Source of the DNA: Streptococcus suis
GTDB taxonomy: Bacteria; Bacillota; Bacilli; Lactobacillales; Streptococcaceae
Assembly: GCF_002960625.1 (NCBI RefSeq)
Contig: NZ_POJH01000010.1
Span: forward strand, 25,032 to 89,031
DNA: 64,000 bases
Reading direction: 5' to 3'
Made by a program: the position numbers and the translations under genes. Below the pieces are notes generated by a model that was not told where the DNA came from, did not search any database, and saw only the letters and a program-made list of their open reading frames with translations. Positions 20,284-29,745 of the stretch are shown here, in pieces; within the stretch, counting starts at the first letter, position 1; each line of letters opens with the position of its first letter.

Positions 20284-20306
20284 AAAAAGAGGGAAATTCC
20301 CTCTTT
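20284..20306 (-). terminator. Hairpin after livJ
   Basis: Ten-base stem AAAGAGGGAA / TTCCCTCTTT around one base, followed by TTTTT CCC on the minus strand, between livJ and the livH promoter. It probably terminates or attenuates livJ transcription and raises the binding-protein level relative to the permease. Confidence 0.75.
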
Positions 20307-20316
20307 AACTTGCTTA

Positions 20317-21486
20317 TTATTCTGCTGAAATTGTATCAACTGATGTCTGCTCTCCATCTGTCAAACCAACAATGTAAACTGATTTCACAACATTGTGCTC
20401 TGCATCAACTGACATAGTACCTGTTACACCTTCGAAATCTTTCAAAGCTGCAAGGTTGTCTTTAAGAGCTTTTGAATCTGCTGCGCCTTCTGCTGCTTTT
20501 GCTGTCATATAAACTGCATCATAAGCAAGGGCTGCAAACATATTTGGCTCTTCGTTGTATTCTTTCTTATAAGCTTCGCTGAAAGCTTTCGCTTTATCAC
20601 TAGCTGATGTTACATAACCTGAAAGGTAGTAAACGTTTGTTGCTGCTGAAGCAGTTGCCAATTCAGTGAACTGTGGTGAGTCGAAACCATCTGAACCAAG
20701 GACTGGTTGGGTGATACCTAGACCACGTGCTTGTTTAACGATTGTACCAGTTTCATTGTAGTAACCTGGCATAACAATAGCATCAAACTCAGCATCTTTC
20801 AATTTAGTCAAAGCTGCTTGGAAATCTTTATCGCCTGAAGCAAATGTGATTTCAGAAACGATTTCACCTGCGTAAGCTTTCTTGAAGGCTTCTGCTACAC
20901 CCTTACCATAGTCAGAAGAGTTATCATAGTAAAGAACAACTTTCTTAGCTGACATGTTTTCTGTCGCATACTTAGCCATTACTTGACCTTGGTATCCATC
21001 TGTAAAGGTTGCACGGAAGAAGTAGTCTTGTACTTCACCTTTGTCATTTACAACCAAGTTTGTTTGTGTACCAGAAGGTGTAATCATTGGAACACCTGCT
21101 GACGTCAAAGCAGGAATAGAAGCTGCTGCTGCACCAGATGTTGCAGGACCAATCACAATGTTAGCTCCTTCACTTGCCAAACTAGTTGCAACAGTTGCCG
21201 CTTCTGCAGTTTCAGATTTGTTATCTTTAGTGATGACTTCAATCTGCTTACCACCGATACCACCAGCTGCATTGATTTCTTTAACGGCAAGGTTAGCACC
21301 TTTTTCTTCATTCTGACCATATGATGATACAGCGCCAGATAATTCCAAGTTATAACCAATCTTGAAAGTATCACCGATAGCAGCACCTTGTGCTGAGCTA
21401 TTTGTTGATGAAACGGTACCACAGGCAGCAAGTAGGGCTGCTGAGGCAAAGGTAGCAAGTGCTACTGCAAATTTTCTTGTTTTCAT
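20317..21486 (-). CDS. livJ: Branched-chain amino acid-binding lipoprotein LivJ
   Basis: Extracellular substrate-binding lipoprotein for the Liv transporter. 389 residues; the N-terminal signal ends in the lipobox LAAC (about residues 19-22), so the mature protein is anchored by a lipidated cysteine. The two-lobed Peripla_BP_6 fold is visible from FKIGYNLELSGAVSSYGQNEEKGANLAVKEIN and IVIGPATSGAAAASIPALTSAGVPMITPSGT. AAGGAG precedes the ATG. A consensus-like promoter with a CodY box lies 40-70 bases upstream. Confidence 0.96.
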   Translation of the reverse strand: MKTRKFAVALATFASAALLAACGTVSSTNSSAQGAAIGDTFKIGYNLELSGAVSSYGQNEEKGANLAVKEINAAGGIGGKQIEVITKDNKSETAEAATVATSLASEGANIVIGPATSGAAAASIPALTSAGVPMITPSGTQTNLVVNDKGEVQDYFFRATFTDGYQGQVMAKYATENMSAKKVVLYYDNSSDYGKGVAEAFKKAYAGEIVSEITFASGDKDFQAALTKLKDAEFDAIVMPGYYNETGTIVKQARGLGITQPVLGSDGFDSPQFTELATASAATNVYYLSGYVTSASDKAKAFSEAYKKEYNEEPNMFAALAYDAVYMTAKAAEGAADSKALKDNLAALKDFEGVTGTMSVDAEHNVVKSVYIVGLTDGEQTSVDTISAE

Positions 21487-21526
21487 GAAAACTCCTTAAA
21501 TCTTTCTTAAATTTTGCGATGTATCT

Positions 21527-21555
21527 AATATACTGAATTATCAGAAAATTGTCAA
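21527..21555 (-). promoter_or_regulatory. livJ promoter with CodY box in the spacer
   Basis: Minus strand TTGACA (21550-21555), 17-base spacer, TATATT (21527-21532). AATTATCAGAAAATT at 21536-21550 matches the CodY consensus at 14 of 15 positions and occupies the spacer, as at livH. Confidence 0.85.
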
Positions 21556-21589
21556 CAAAAAAAGAAAAATTTTAAAAAAAATATTTTTC

Positions 21590-21624
21590 CACAAAAAAGC
21601 GAGTAGACCCAACCTTGACTACTC
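21590..21624 (-). terminator. ylbG terminator
   Basis: GAGTAG / CTACTC inverted repeat (21601-21606, 21619-21624) followed on the minus strand by GCTTTTTTGTG, just downstream of the ylbG stop. Confidence 0.72.
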
Positions 21625-21637
21625 ACTTATTTCACCA

Positions 21638-21904
21638 TTAAATAATTGGTTCCTCTTCCCGCCACAAGCTACCAACGAAATTTTGATCTAGCTCCTTAAT
21701 ATAGGAAGGAAGAACCTTCTTAACAAATTTTTCCTTTTTTAATTTTTGGATGATAAGCTCAGACTGATCCTTATCCATATAAATCAGGACATAACGCAAT
21801 TTCTTTGAATGATAATGAATATCTCCGTACTGATTTAGTTTTCTAGCATCTCGATTGTAATGCAAATACACAGTCAGGCAGGTCCGTTCTCTCTTCTCAA
21901 ACAT
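21638..21904 (-). CDS. ylbG: YlbG family protein (DUF2129/UPF0298)
   Basis: 88-residue cytoplasmic protein of the UPF0298 family conserved in Firmicutes. Recognisable features are the paired motifs ARKLNQYGDIHYHSKKLRYVLIYMDKDQ and KLKKEKFVKKVLPSYIKEL, matching the family pattern of YGxxxYxSKKxxYVxxYxxxD and KFVKxVxPSY. Function is unknown. It stands between livJ and clpP with its own terminator. AGGAG precedes the ATG. Confidence 0.85.
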   Translation of the reverse strand: MFEKRERTCLTVYLHYNRDARKLNQYGDIHYHSKKLRYVLIYMDKDQSELIIQKLKKEKFVKKVLPSYIKELDQNFVGSLWREEEPII

Positions 21905-21980
21905 GATTTCTCCTCTAAAACTTCTCTTGTTTTATTATACCTTTTTCAGAGGAAAATGAAAAGGTCAAACTTAGCGGAAT

Positions 21981-22006
21981 GAAAAAAGGAGGCTCAAACG
22001 CCTCCT
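21981..22006 (-). terminator. clpP terminator
   Basis: AGGAGGC / GCCTCCT stem (21987-21993, 22000-22006) with a 6-base loop and TTTTTC on the minus strand. Confidence 0.88.
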
Positions 22007-22013
22007 CATCAAC

Positions 22014-22604
22014 TTATTTGGCTTTGGTATTGTCCATAATTTGGTCAATGAAGCCGTATGCAAGAGTTTCTTCTGCAGTCATCCAATAATCACGCTCTGC
22101 ATCCTTGTGGATTTGCTTCACAGTCTTACCAGAATTGTCAGCCAAGATTTTTTCTAGCTTATTACGTGTTTTTAATAGGTGTTCTGCAGCGATGGCCATG
22201 TCTGTTTGTTGAGTACCACCACCAGTTCCACCCATTGGCTGGTGAATCATGTATTCTGCATTTGGCAACATGAACCGTTTGCCTTTGGCACCGCTTGAGG
22301 CAATAATGGTTCCCATGCTGGCTGCTGTTCCCATAACGATGGTTTGCACATCAGCCTTGATAAAGTTCATGGTGTCCACAATAGCAAGACCTGCTGACAC
22401 AGAACCACCTGGCGTATTGACATAGAGATAGATATCCTTCGTTGGATCTTGGGCATCAAGGAAAAGCAACTGGGCAATGATAGAGTTTGCCATATTGTCC
22501 TCAACTGGTCCTGTCAACATGATAATGCGATCTTTTAGCAAACGTGAGTAAATATCATACGAACGTTCCCCACGGCTAGTTTGTTCAATAACTACTGGAA
22601 TCAT
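22014..22604 (-). CDS. clpP: ATP-dependent Clp protease proteolytic subunit
   Basis: Self-compartmentalised serine protease that degrades regulators and damaged proteins when coupled to ClpX, ClpC, ClpE or ClpL. 196 residues, full length. The catalytic triad is visible: Ser96 in GTAASMG, His121 in MIHQPMGG and Asp172 in AERDYWM. The N-terminal [23 protein letters not shown] is the usual axial-pore region. AGGAGG precedes the start. The promoter is covered by a CtsR operator, so heat and misfolding stress should induce it. Confidence 0.98.
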   Translation of the reverse strand: MIPVVIEQTSRGERSYDIYSRLLKDRIIMLTGPVEDNMANSIIAQLLFLDAQDPTKDIYLYVNTPGGSVSAGLAIVDTMNFIKADVQTIVMGTAASMGTIIASSGAKGKRFMLPNAEYMIHQPMGGTGGGTQQTDMAIAAEHLLKTRNKLEKILADNSGKTVKQIHKDAERDYWMTAEETLAYGFIDQIMDNTKAK

Positions 22605-22641
22605 ACGAATCCTCCTTTATTTCAATAACAAGTATGAACCC

Positions 22642-22671
22642 ATTATATAGAATTAGTCAAAATTGGTCAAA
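22642..22671 (-). promoter_or_regulatory. clpP promoter with CtsR operator
   Basis: Minus strand TTGACC (22665-22670), 17-base spacer, TATAAT (22642-22647). On the plus strand AGTCAAA-ATT-GGTCAAA (22655-22671) is the direct heptamer repeat recognised by CtsR; it overlaps the -35 and half the spacer. Confidence 0.88.
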
Positions 22672-22695
22672 TAAAAACCACGATTTTCACAGTTG

Positions 22696-22722
22696 AAAAA
22701 AGAAACCAGCTAAGCTGATTTC
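22696..22722 (-). terminator. upp terminator
   Basis: GAAATCAGC TTA GCTGGTTTC stem-loop on the minus strand (22702-22722; one G-T pair) followed by TTTTTTC. Confidence 0.9.
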
Positions 22723-22731
22723 TCCATTCGA

Positions 22732-23361
22732 TTATTTTGTACCGAACAAGCGGTCACCAGCATCTCCAAGACCTGGAACGATATAGCCTTTTTCGTTGAG
22801 TTTTTCATCCAAGGCAGCAGTGTAGATGTCAATATCTGGATGAGCTTCTTGAAGAGCTTTCACACCTTCTGGAGCTGAAACAAGAGCAACAAATTTGATA
22901 TTTGAAGCACCACGTTTTTTCAAAGAATCCACTGCAAGGATCGCCGAACCACCTGTGGCAAGCATTGGGTCAACGACAAAAATATGACGTTGGTCAATGT
23001 CTTCTGGCAATTTTACAAGGTACTCAACTGGTTGAAGGGTTTCTTCATCGCGGTACATACCAATGTGACCAACCTTAGCAGCGGGTACAAGGCTAAGTAG
23101 ACCGTCAACCATACCCACACCTGCACGAAGAATGGGCACAATAGCCAATTTTTTACCTGCAATTTGCTTTTGAACCGTTTTGGTAATCGGTGTTTCAATT
23201 TCCACATCTTCCAGTGGCAAGTCACGCAAGACTTCGTAACCCATAAGCATGGCGATTTCATTTACCAACTCACGAAAATCCTTTGTAGAAGTCGATGTGC
23301 GACGAAGGATAGACAACTTGTGCTGAATGAGCGGGTGGGAAATGACTTGGAATTTACCCAT
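22732..23361 (-). CDS. upp: Uracil phosphoribosyltransferase
   Basis: Salvages uracil to UMP with PRPP in the cytoplasm. 209 residues, normal length. Signatures are [19 protein letters not shown] at the N-terminus, [14 protein letters not shown], the PRPP-binding [12 protein letters not shown] and the C-terminal uracil site [17 protein letters not shown]. It is separated from clpP by terminator and promoter, so it is a single-gene unit. GAGAGG precedes the ATG. Confidence 0.98.
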   Translation of the reverse strand: MGKFQVISHPLIQHKLSILRRTSTSTKDFRELVNEIAMLMGYEVLRDLPLEDVEIETPITKTVQKQIAGKKLAIVPILRAGVGMVDGLLSLVPAAKVGHIGMYRDEETLQPVEYLVKLPEDIDQRHIFVVDPMLATGGSAILAVDSLKKRGASNIKFVALVSAPEGVKALQEAHPDIDIYTAALDEKLNEKGYIVPGLGDAGDRLFGTK

Positions 23362-23438
23362 GATGATAAAACCTCTCTTTTTTGTTTTTTCTATTTTACC
23401 AAAAAATCATGAAAAAAGCATGGGAAAAGAAAAGGAAT

Positions 23439-25055
23439 TTATTTTTTGAGAACGATTGCCTCATACGGTCTCAATAATTGTCCAGCCAAAGATGCAGCCT
23501 CTTCGTAATTATGCATAAACAGAGAATATCCCTCGCTCGATACTTCGAAGGCTTGCTCATCACTGGTGAAATTCACCAGAATGATGAAATCATCCTGTTC
23601 ATCATATTTACGGTAGGCCATTACTGAGCTATTACCTGTCTCTATCACTTCATAGTTTCCTTCAGACATACAAGGATACTCTTTCCGAAGGGCAATCAAT
23701 TTTTGATAGGTATAGAAAAGCGATTGTTTGTCTGCAAGTACTTTTTCAACGTTGATGTCTTTGACAGTATCTCCCAAAGCCAGCCAGGCTTGACCTGTAC
23801 TGAAACCTGCTCCTTCTGCTCCTGTCCATTGCATTGGACGGCGAGCATTATCACGACCTTTGGCATTTATAGAAGTAATCAATTCCTCTTTGGTGAAGCC
23901 ATTTTCAATCCGTTCCGCATACATGCGACGTGTTTCAATATCATCCGCTTGGCTAATATCCGTAATCGGTGTATTAATCATACCAATTTCCTCACCTTGG
24001 TAGATATAAGGTGTCCCTGACATAAAGTGAAGATAAATAGCCAACATTTTACCACTTAGTTCACGAAATGCAGGTCGATCATCCCCGAAGCGAGAAATGG
24101 CACGAGGTAAATCGTGGTTATTCCAGAAAAGTGAGTTCCAACCTTTACCAACCAGTTCAGTCTGCCATTTGGATAGAACCTTATGCAAACGAGCTGGATC
24201 AAGCGGTGCCAAATCCCACTTTTCTTTCCCTTCCTGCTGATCAAGTCCTACATGTTCAAATTGGAAAATCATCGAAAATTCTTTTCGGTCAGGATGCGAA
24301 TATAACTGAGCATTTTCTGGATTAGCACTCCAGGTTTCCCCAACAGTCACTAAATCGTAAGCACCGAAGGTTTTCTCATTTAATTCCTGAATAAGAGGAT
24401 GGAGAGTCGGTCCATCGGCTGTAATTAATTTTTCAGGTTCTTTTCCAATCAAATCAATCACATCTAGCCTGAAACCACCGACACCTTTTTCAATCCAAAA
24501 ATTGATCATGTCCCAGATTTCTTGTTTCAGAGCAGGATTTTTCCAGTTCAGATCTGGTTGCTTAACAGAGAATTGGTGGAGATAGTATTTGTTCAGATGT
24601 GGAACGTATTCCCACGCAGAGCCTGAGAAGGTCGAGCGTAATCCATTCGGTTCATCAGCCCAAACATAATAGTCATAATAGGGATTATCTGGTCCTTTGA
24701 GGGCTTCTTGAAACCAAAAATGTTCATCCGAGGTATGATTGAGCACCAAATCCATGATAATTTTGATATTGCGTTTATGGCCTTCTGCAATCAACTCTTC
24801 CATATCTTCCATGGTCCCAAATTCTGGAGCAATTCCTTGGTAGTCACTGATGTCGTAACCATTGTCATCCATGGGGGACTGATAAACAGGACTGAGCCAA
24901 ATAGCATCAATTCCAAGCTCGTGAAGATAATCTAATCGGCTGATAATCCCTCGAATATCCCCTACTCCATCTCCATTTGAATCTTGAAAACTACGAGGAT
25001 AAATTTGGTAAATGACGGACTTCTTCCACCAATCTGTTTTTTGTATTTCTGACAT
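23439..25055 (-). CDS. dexB: Glucan 1,6-alpha-glucosidase (GH13)
   Basis: Cytoplasmic oligo-1,6-glucosidase that cuts isomalto-oligosaccharides from the non-reducing end. 538 residues. GH13 motifs are DLVLNHTSDEH, the nucleophile region GGFRLDVIDLIG, the acid/base VGETW and FWNNHDLPR. N-terminal WWKKSVIYQIYPRSFQDSNGDGVGDI is characteristic. It is the last gene of the msm cluster, downstream of gtfA across a terminator-like hairpin, as in the S. mutans msm locus; a trehalose-6-phosphate hydrolase is a less likely alternative. Confidence 0.92.
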   Translation of the reverse strand: MSEIQKTDWWKKSVIYQIYPRSFQDSNGDGVGDIRGIISRLDYLHELGIDAIWLSPVYQSPMDDNGYDISDYQGIAPEFGTMEDMEELIAEGHKRNIKIIMDLVLNHTSDEHFWFQEALKGPDNPYYDYYVWADEPNGLRSTFSGSAWEYVPHLNKYYLHQFSVKQPDLNWKNPALKQEIWDMINFWIEKGVGGFRLDVIDLIGKEPEKLITADGPTLHPLIQELNEKTFGAYDLVTVGETWSANPENAQLYSHPDRKEFSMIFQFEHVGLDQQEGKEKWDLAPLDPARLHKVLSKWQTELVGKGWNSLFWNNHDLPRAISRFGDDRPAFRELSGKMLAIYLHFMSGTPYIYQGEEIGMINTPITDISQADDIETRRMYAERIENGFTKEELITSINAKGRDNARRPMQWTGAEGAGFSTGQAWLALGDTVKDINVEKVLADKQSLFYTYQKLIALRKEYPCMSEGNYEVIETGNSSVMAYRKYDEQDDFIILVNFTSDEQAFEVSSEGYSLFMHNYEEAASLAGQLLRPYEAIVLKK

Positions 25056-25093
25056 TTGATTAATCCTTTCCGCACAATCTTATTGAAGCAAGA

Positions 25094-25113
25094 AAAAGGG
25101 GGATCCCCTCTTT
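25094..25113 (-). terminator. Hairpin between gtfA and dexB
   Basis: Near-perfect inverted repeat around GGGGATCCCC (25095-25113), continuing in TTTTTC on the minus strand. It should reduce read-through from gtfA into dexB. Confidence 0.7.
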
Positions 25114-25126
25114 CTATATAATCATA

Positions 25127-26575
25127 TTATAACTCAATTGTGGTCATTTTGCCCTCTTCTATTTCAACAATTTCAAAGGATTCTTCTTTTAGGTTTGCTG
25201 TTAGGCGGGCAGATACCCCTGCATCTTGATTATCCCAGAAAATTTCCATACTTGTTTCATCCAACATCTTAACAGAGAACTCTCCGTCGAAAGCTGGACT
25301 TGTATTGCGGAATTTAAGGAGTTTGAACAAGGATTGTACCACAGGACGTTGCACTTCCTGCTCAATTTCATCCAAATCATAGTAATGGCGATTGATATTG
25401 CGGCCTTCCTTACTTGATTCTAAAAGTTCAATATCATTTTCGCCTGCTAGCAAACCAACATAATAAATTTGTGGAATACCTGGTGCAAAACATTGGAGAA
25501 CACGCGCTAATAGGTAAGCTTGATCGTTATTACCAAGGGCAGAATAATAAGTACAGTTAATCTGATAAATATCCAAATTATTGTAAGCTTCAGTGCTATA
25601 AATTTTCTTCACATTGGCACCTTGTGCATACAAGGCTTCACGCGTTTCCTCTGTCTCCTCATCCGTCAGCAAATCCTTAACATCCACAACACCGATTCCA
25701 TCATGTGTATCAAGAGTTGTAAATTGCTTGCGAGGGCAAATCTCCATCCAGTGAACCAGACGATTGACATGACCTGAATACAAAGCGTGGAGAACCAGCA
25801 TTGGCAAGGCAAAGTCATAAACATAATAATCCTGTTCCGCAATTTTTTGCTGAATGGTGTAGTGTTCATGAATTTCTGGTAAGATTTCTACATCTTTTGG
25901 TGCCAATAACTGACGTGGAAAATGGAGCATTTCCCAAATATCAGGCTCCACAAAGAAACAGTTGGTTCCTATTTTTTTATTGGCATAAGCAAAGGCGTCC
26001 AAACGAATGATGGAAGCACCATGTTCTGCCAACTGTTCCAAATTTTCTTGGATGAAACGACGTGTTGTCTCTGTAGTCACATCCAAGTCAATCTGCTGCT
26101 CATCAAAGGTACACCATACCTTCTCTTCACTACCATCAGCAAATGTGGCAATTCGATATGGAGCACGAGGTTTACGCTTATAGATCAAATCAACATCTTC
26201 TTGCGTTGGCTCACCATTTGGCCAAAAGTTTTTATAGCGAATAAACAAATCTGCATAAGCTGATTCATCTTTCTTTTCAAGGAAATCAAGGAAGTAAGGA
26301 GATTTTGCTGAGATATGATTGATCATAAAATCAAACATCAGATAGTAGTCCTTACTCAATGCTTCAATATCTGACCAATCTCCAAATGCAGGGTCCACCT
26401 TTTTATAATCCATTGGTGCAAACCCACGGTCACCTGATGATGGGAAGAATGGTAGAATGTGAATACCTCCCACAACATCCTTTAAAGGCCCCTCAAGAAC
26501 TTTTTTCAAATCCTTGAGATTCTTGCCCAAACTGTCTGAGTAAGTAATCAACATAGCTTGGTTTTTAATTTTCAT
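25127..26575 (-). CDS. gtfA: Sucrose phosphorylase (GH13)
   Basis: Converts sucrose and phosphate to glucose 1-phosphate and fructose in the cytoplasm. 482 residues. It starts with family-specific [17 protein letters not shown] and [22 protein letters not shown]. Catalytic residues lie in [15 protein letters not shown] (nucleophile), LPEIHEHY (acid/base) and [14 protein letters not shown]. It follows msmG across a 69-base gap. Within this cluster it would phosphorolyse the sucrose released from raffinose by the alpha-galactosidase. Confidence 0.95.
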   Translation of the reverse strand: MKIKNQAMLITYSDSLGKNLKDLKKVLEGPLKDVVGGIHILPFFPSSGDRGFAPMDYKKVDPAFGDWSDIEALSKDYYLMFDFMINHISAKSPYFLDFLEKKDESAYADLFIRYKNFWPNGEPTQEDVDLIYKRKPRAPYRIATFADGSEEKVWCTFDEQQIDLDVTTETTRRFIQENLEQLAEHGASIIRLDAFAYANKKIGTNCFFVEPDIWEMLHFPRQLLAPKDVEILPEIHEHYTIQQKIAEQDYYVYDFALPMLVLHALYSGHVNRLVHWMEICPRKQFTTLDTHDGIGVVDVKDLLTDEETEETREALYAQGANVKKIYSTEAYNNLDIYQINCTYYSALGNNDQAYLLARVLQCFAPGIPQIYYVGLLAGENDIELLESSKEGRNINRHYYDLDEIEQEVQRPVVQSLFKLLKFRNTSPAFDGEFSVKMLDETSMEIFWDNQDAGVSARLTANLKEESFEIVEIEEGKMTTIEL

Positions 26576-26616
26576 AGATATTCTCCTTTGTAAGCCTTTT
26601 CTTTTTCATTTTTTAG

Positions 26617-26641
26617 AAAAGGTTGAACAAGTCAACCTTTT
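26617..26641 (-). terminator. Hairpin between msmG and gtfA
   Basis: Perfect AAAAGGTTGA / TCAACCTTTT stem (26617-26626, 26632-26641). The bases after it on the minus strand are A-rich rather than T-rich, so an mRNA-stabilising or weak attenuating role fits better than full termination. Confidence 0.55.
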
Positions 26642-26644
26642 TAA

Positions 26645-27475
26645 TTATTTGACAGAACCACTTGTCATACCTGAAATAATATGTTTCTGGAAGACAAGGT
26701 ATACCAGTAAGATTGGGATAATCCCCACCACATAGGATGCAAATGATGGGCCATAGTCACTAAAATACATACCTTGGTAATTGTATTGGAAAAGTGGCAA
26801 GGTCCACATGCTTTGATCACGATTCAAAACCAAGAGCGGTAAGAGAAAATCGTTCCAGACCCAGAGGGCATTGATAATCAAAACAGTTGCATGCATGGGT
26901 TTCATGAGCGGGAAAATGATTTTCCAGTACATAGTAAATTTATCACAGCCATCAATAGCTGCCGCCTCATCCATTTCTTCAGGAACAATGGTCTTAATAT
27001 AACCGACGTAGAGGAAGAGGGCCTGAGGAACTGCATAAGTCAAATATAGAATAATCAAACCGACAATATTGTTCAAACCAAGGCTTGACATTAATTTGGT
27101 CATTGGGAGCATAATCACTTGGAAAGGTACAAAAATCCCAATAATCAAGAAAAAGTAGATAAAGTTAAACACTGTCTGACGTTTCATTTGACGGGCTACA
27201 GCGAAAGCTGCCATTGGAATAACAAGTAGAATCAAGCCAACAGCTACAATCGTAATCAAGGCAGAATTGCCAAAATATTGTACAATCCCATCATTAAACA
27301 AGCGTTCGTAGTTATTTAAGGTGAAATTTTCAGGAAGACCAAAGAAGTTGCTCGTGATTTCCTTGGTTGGTTTGAACGAACTTATAATCGTCACAAGTAG
27401 CGGAATAAACATGAAGAGAATACCGCTGAAGAGCACGAGATAAACCCACCAATTTTTCTGTTTTTGAGTATTCAT
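26645..27475 (-). CDS. msmG: Multiple-sugar ABC transporter permease MsmG
   Basis: Inner-membrane permease of the CUT1 family for raffinose, melibiose and isomalto-oligosaccharides. 276 residues from the ATG at 27475, chosen because AGGAGG lies 6 bases upstream; an in-frame upstream start at 27496 would overlap msmF. Six helices are visible and the EAA loop is EEMDEAAAIDGCDKFTMYWKIIFPLMKP, the contact with the ATPase. It partners MsmF and MsmE. Confidence 0.94.
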   Translation of the reverse strand: MNTQKQKNWWVYLVLFSGILFMFIPLLVTIISSFKPTKEITSNFFGLPENFTLNNYERLFNDGIVQYFGNSALITIVAVGLILLVIPMAAFAVARQMKRQTVFNFIYFFLIIGIFVPFQVIMLPMTKLMSSLGLNNIVGLIILYLTYAVPQALFLYVGYIKTIVPEEMDEAAAIDGCDKFTMYWKIIFPLMKPMHATVLIINALWVWNDFLLPLLVLNRDQSMWTLPLFQYNYQGMYFSDYGPSFASYVVGIIPILLVYLVFQKHIISGMTSGSVK

Positions 27476-27485
27476 GTCTGTCCTC

Positions 27486-28361
27486 CTAAATTTCAAATTT
27501 CTTCGAAATTCTCATCTGAATCAATGAGATGACAATAATGAAGATGAAGAGTACTACAGCCAAAGCATTGGCATAAGAGAATTTATTGTCTACAAAGGCA
27601 TAGTTGTAAACGAGTAAACCCAAGGATTCTGTTTTGCCATCTGGGCCACCACTTGTCAGTGCAAAGATAAGGTCAAATGCTGTCAAACCTGACTTCATTG
27701 CCAAGATGAAAACCATACTGATAGATGGTAACAAGAATGGAAGTTCAATATTGAAGAATTGTTGAGAGCGTGTTGCACCATCGATTGCAGCTGCTTCTTT
27801 CACATCTTCTGGAATACTTTGTAAACCAGACAAGAAGATGATGACTGGCATCGCTAGCCCTTGCCAGAGAGCCACAAAAAGTACAGCTGGAATAACAGTA
27901 TTTTCTTGTACCAATAAGTTTTCCATCAACCAATCGATATGAAGGATTTCTCCAATTTGTGTGAAACCATAGTTGAACAATTGGACAAAAATCAAGCCTA
28001 AAGTAACGGTTGAAAGAACTGCTGGGAAGAAATACCAGGTTCTAAAGAAACCAACAGCTTTAATCTTACGATTAAGGAGACTAGCCAACCAAATCCCTAT
28101 AACAATTTCTCCAATGACCAAACCAATGGTGAAGATAATGGTAAAAGTCATAGACGTATAAAAATCAGGATTCTTCAAGATATCTAGATAGTTTTGAATG
28201 CCAATCAAGCTGAAATCTGATGTCAATCCATTCCAATCCGTCAGACTATAATAGATTCCCGTTAATAAGGGATTGAAGAAAAAGATTAACTGTAGACCAA
28301 TTGGTATGGCAACAAATAGATAGGGCCAATATTTGGCAATAAAACCTTTTTGATTCATCAT
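27486..28361 (-). CDS. msmF: Multiple-sugar ABC transporter permease MsmF
   Basis: CUT1 permease partner of MsmG. 290-291 residues with six or so membrane helices and the EAA loop SIPEDVKEAAAIDGATRSQQFFNIELPFLLPS. Two ATGs are adjacent (28361 and 28358); AAAGGAG is close to both. The gap to msmG is only ten bases from the chosen start, so they are one operon. A large inverted repeat lies upstream, between msmE and msmF. Confidence 0.94.
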   Translation of the reverse strand: MMNQKGFIAKYWPYLFVAIPIGLQLIFFFNPLLTGIYYSLTDWNGLTSDFSLIGIQNYLDILKNPDFYTSMTFTIIFTIGLVIGEIVIGIWLASLLNRKIKAVGFFRTWYFFPAVLSTVTLGLIFVQLFNYGFTQIGEILHIDWLMENLLVQENTVIPAVLFVALWQGLAMPVIIFLSGLQSIPEDVKEAAAIDGATRSQQFFNIELPFLLPSISMVFILAMKSGLTAFDLIFALTSGGPDGKTESLGLLVYNYAFVDNKFSYANALAVVLFIFIIVISLIQMRISKKFEI

Positions 28362-28381
28362 GATACTCCTTTTTTCTAAAA

Positions 28382-28449
28382 TATAGTTGCTTAGGGTCAG
28401 TTTGAATGGAGTAGTTAGGGGATTTTCAAACCAACCCTAAGCAACTATA
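28382..28449 (-). repeat. Large inverted repeat between msmE and msmF
   Basis: Sixteen-base perfect arms (28382-28397 and 28434-28449, TATAGTTGCTTAGGGT and complement) enclose a 36-base loop that can form a further 7-pair stem (GTTTGAA / TTCAAAC). A second small hairpin (GCTAG / CTAGC) lies near 28457-28472. This is suited to stabilising the upstream msmE mRNA and lowering msmFG expression. Confidence 0.8.
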
Positions 28450-28493
28450 AAGAAGAGCTAGGCTAATCTAGCCCTCCTTATAGTTTTCTTGTC

Positions 28494-29732
28494 TTATTTT
28501 TTCATCGGATCAAAGAAAGCATTCAATTTCTTCACAAGTTCGCCTGAATTTGGATTTTTCACTGCTTCAACTGTGATATTCCAAAACTCTTCTTCTGATT
28601 CCCATTCAGATTGCAACCAAACTACATGTTTGTCAGTGAAAGCATATTGTGTAACTCCAGCTGTTTCTTCAAACTTACCTTCTGTATCTACACCTTCAAC
28701 TGAAGTTGGTGAGCCATCTACATCATAGTATTTTTGCATCACTTCTGGACGAGAGAGGTATTCTAGGAATTTTTTAGACTCTTCTGGGTGCTCTGTATCT
28801 GATGAAATAGATAGAGCAAGGTCAGCTGCACCAATGGTATAGTCGCCACCTTCTTTATCACCAGGGAATGTAAACATACCATATTCAAATTCTGGTTCTT
28901 GTTGGTTTACAGCTGTAGCTGCCCATGTACCTTGTGGAAGCATGAGAGCATCGCCTGCTGCAAAGGCTGCCACCGCATCTGCATAGAGCGCGCCTGTTGC
29001 CCCTTTTTGTCCATTGTCTGTCAACAGTTGTAAGCGTTCTAGAACTGCTTTTGTAGTCGCATCATCTTGAATTGCGCCTTTGGCACTACGGATTAGAATA
29101 TCTTCTGCGCCATCAAATCCACCTGCAACAGTTACCCATGCCAACTGATGGTAACCGTTCAAGGACCAAGCATCGTTCAATGAAAGGGCAAATGGTGCTG
29201 CACTGCCATCAGCCTTGATTTTGTCTACCAAAGCCACAAATTCTGCATAGGTAGTTGGAACTTCAAGACCCAATTCTTTGAACTTATCCTTATTATAGTA
29301 AATACCATAGGCATTTGCTGTCAAAGGAAGGGTGTAATTTTTTTCATTAACAAGATAAGGCGTTACAGCACCATCTTTTAGATGACTGAGACCTGCATCA
29401 TCACCAATTTCTAGGAAACGTCCATCCGCTGCATATGCTTTGAAGTCCGCATTTTGTGGATAAATGTTAATCACATCTGGCGCTTCATTATTGGCCATAC
29501 GGGTTTTCAAAACAGTTCCTGCATCTGGTACATTTGAAAATTTAACATCTATCGTAGGATTTTCTTTTTCGAAATCATCAATAATTTCCTGAAGAGTAGC
29601 CTGCATTTCAGGTTTTTGTGAGAAATATTCTATTTCTACCTTATCACTACCACCACTTGCGTTCCCACAAGCTACCAAGAAGCTGGCAAAGGCACAAACT
29701 GACGCACATTTTAAAAATGTTTTCATTTTCAT
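28494..29732 (-). CDS. msmE: Multiple-sugar-binding lipoprotein MsmE
   Basis: Extracellular substrate-binding lipoprotein of the Msm transporter. An in-frame start at 29795 exists, but AGGAGG lies 9 bases before 29732 and gives a classic signal MKMKTFLKC... ending in the lipobox LVAC, so the shorter 412-residue form is used. The mature part is a family 1 solute-binding fold (FEKENPTIDVKFSNVPDAG; MLPQGTWAATAVNQQ). It follows aga by 13 bases and precedes msmFG after a hairpin. Confidence 0.93.
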   Translation of the reverse strand: MKMKTFLKCASVCAFASFLVACGNASGGSDKVEIEYFSQKPEMQATLQEIIDDFEKENPTIDVKFSNVPDAGTVLKTRMANNEAPDVINIYPQNADFKAYAADGRFLEIGDDAGLSHLKDGAVTPYLVNEKNYTLPLTANAYGIYYNKDKFKELGLEVPTTYAEFVALVDKIKADGSAAPFALSLNDAWSLNGYHQLAWVTVAGGFDGAEDILIRSAKGAIQDDATTKAVLERLQLLTDNGQKGATGALYADAVAAFAAGDALMLPQGTWAATAVNQQEPEFEYGMFTFPGDKEGGDYTIGAADLALSISSDTEHPEESKKFLEYLSRPEVMQKYYDVDGSPTSVEGVDTEGKFEETAGVTQYAFTDKHVVWLQSEWESEEEFWNITVEAVKNPNSGELVKKLNAFFDPMKK

Positions 29733-29745
29733 ATATAAAATCCTC

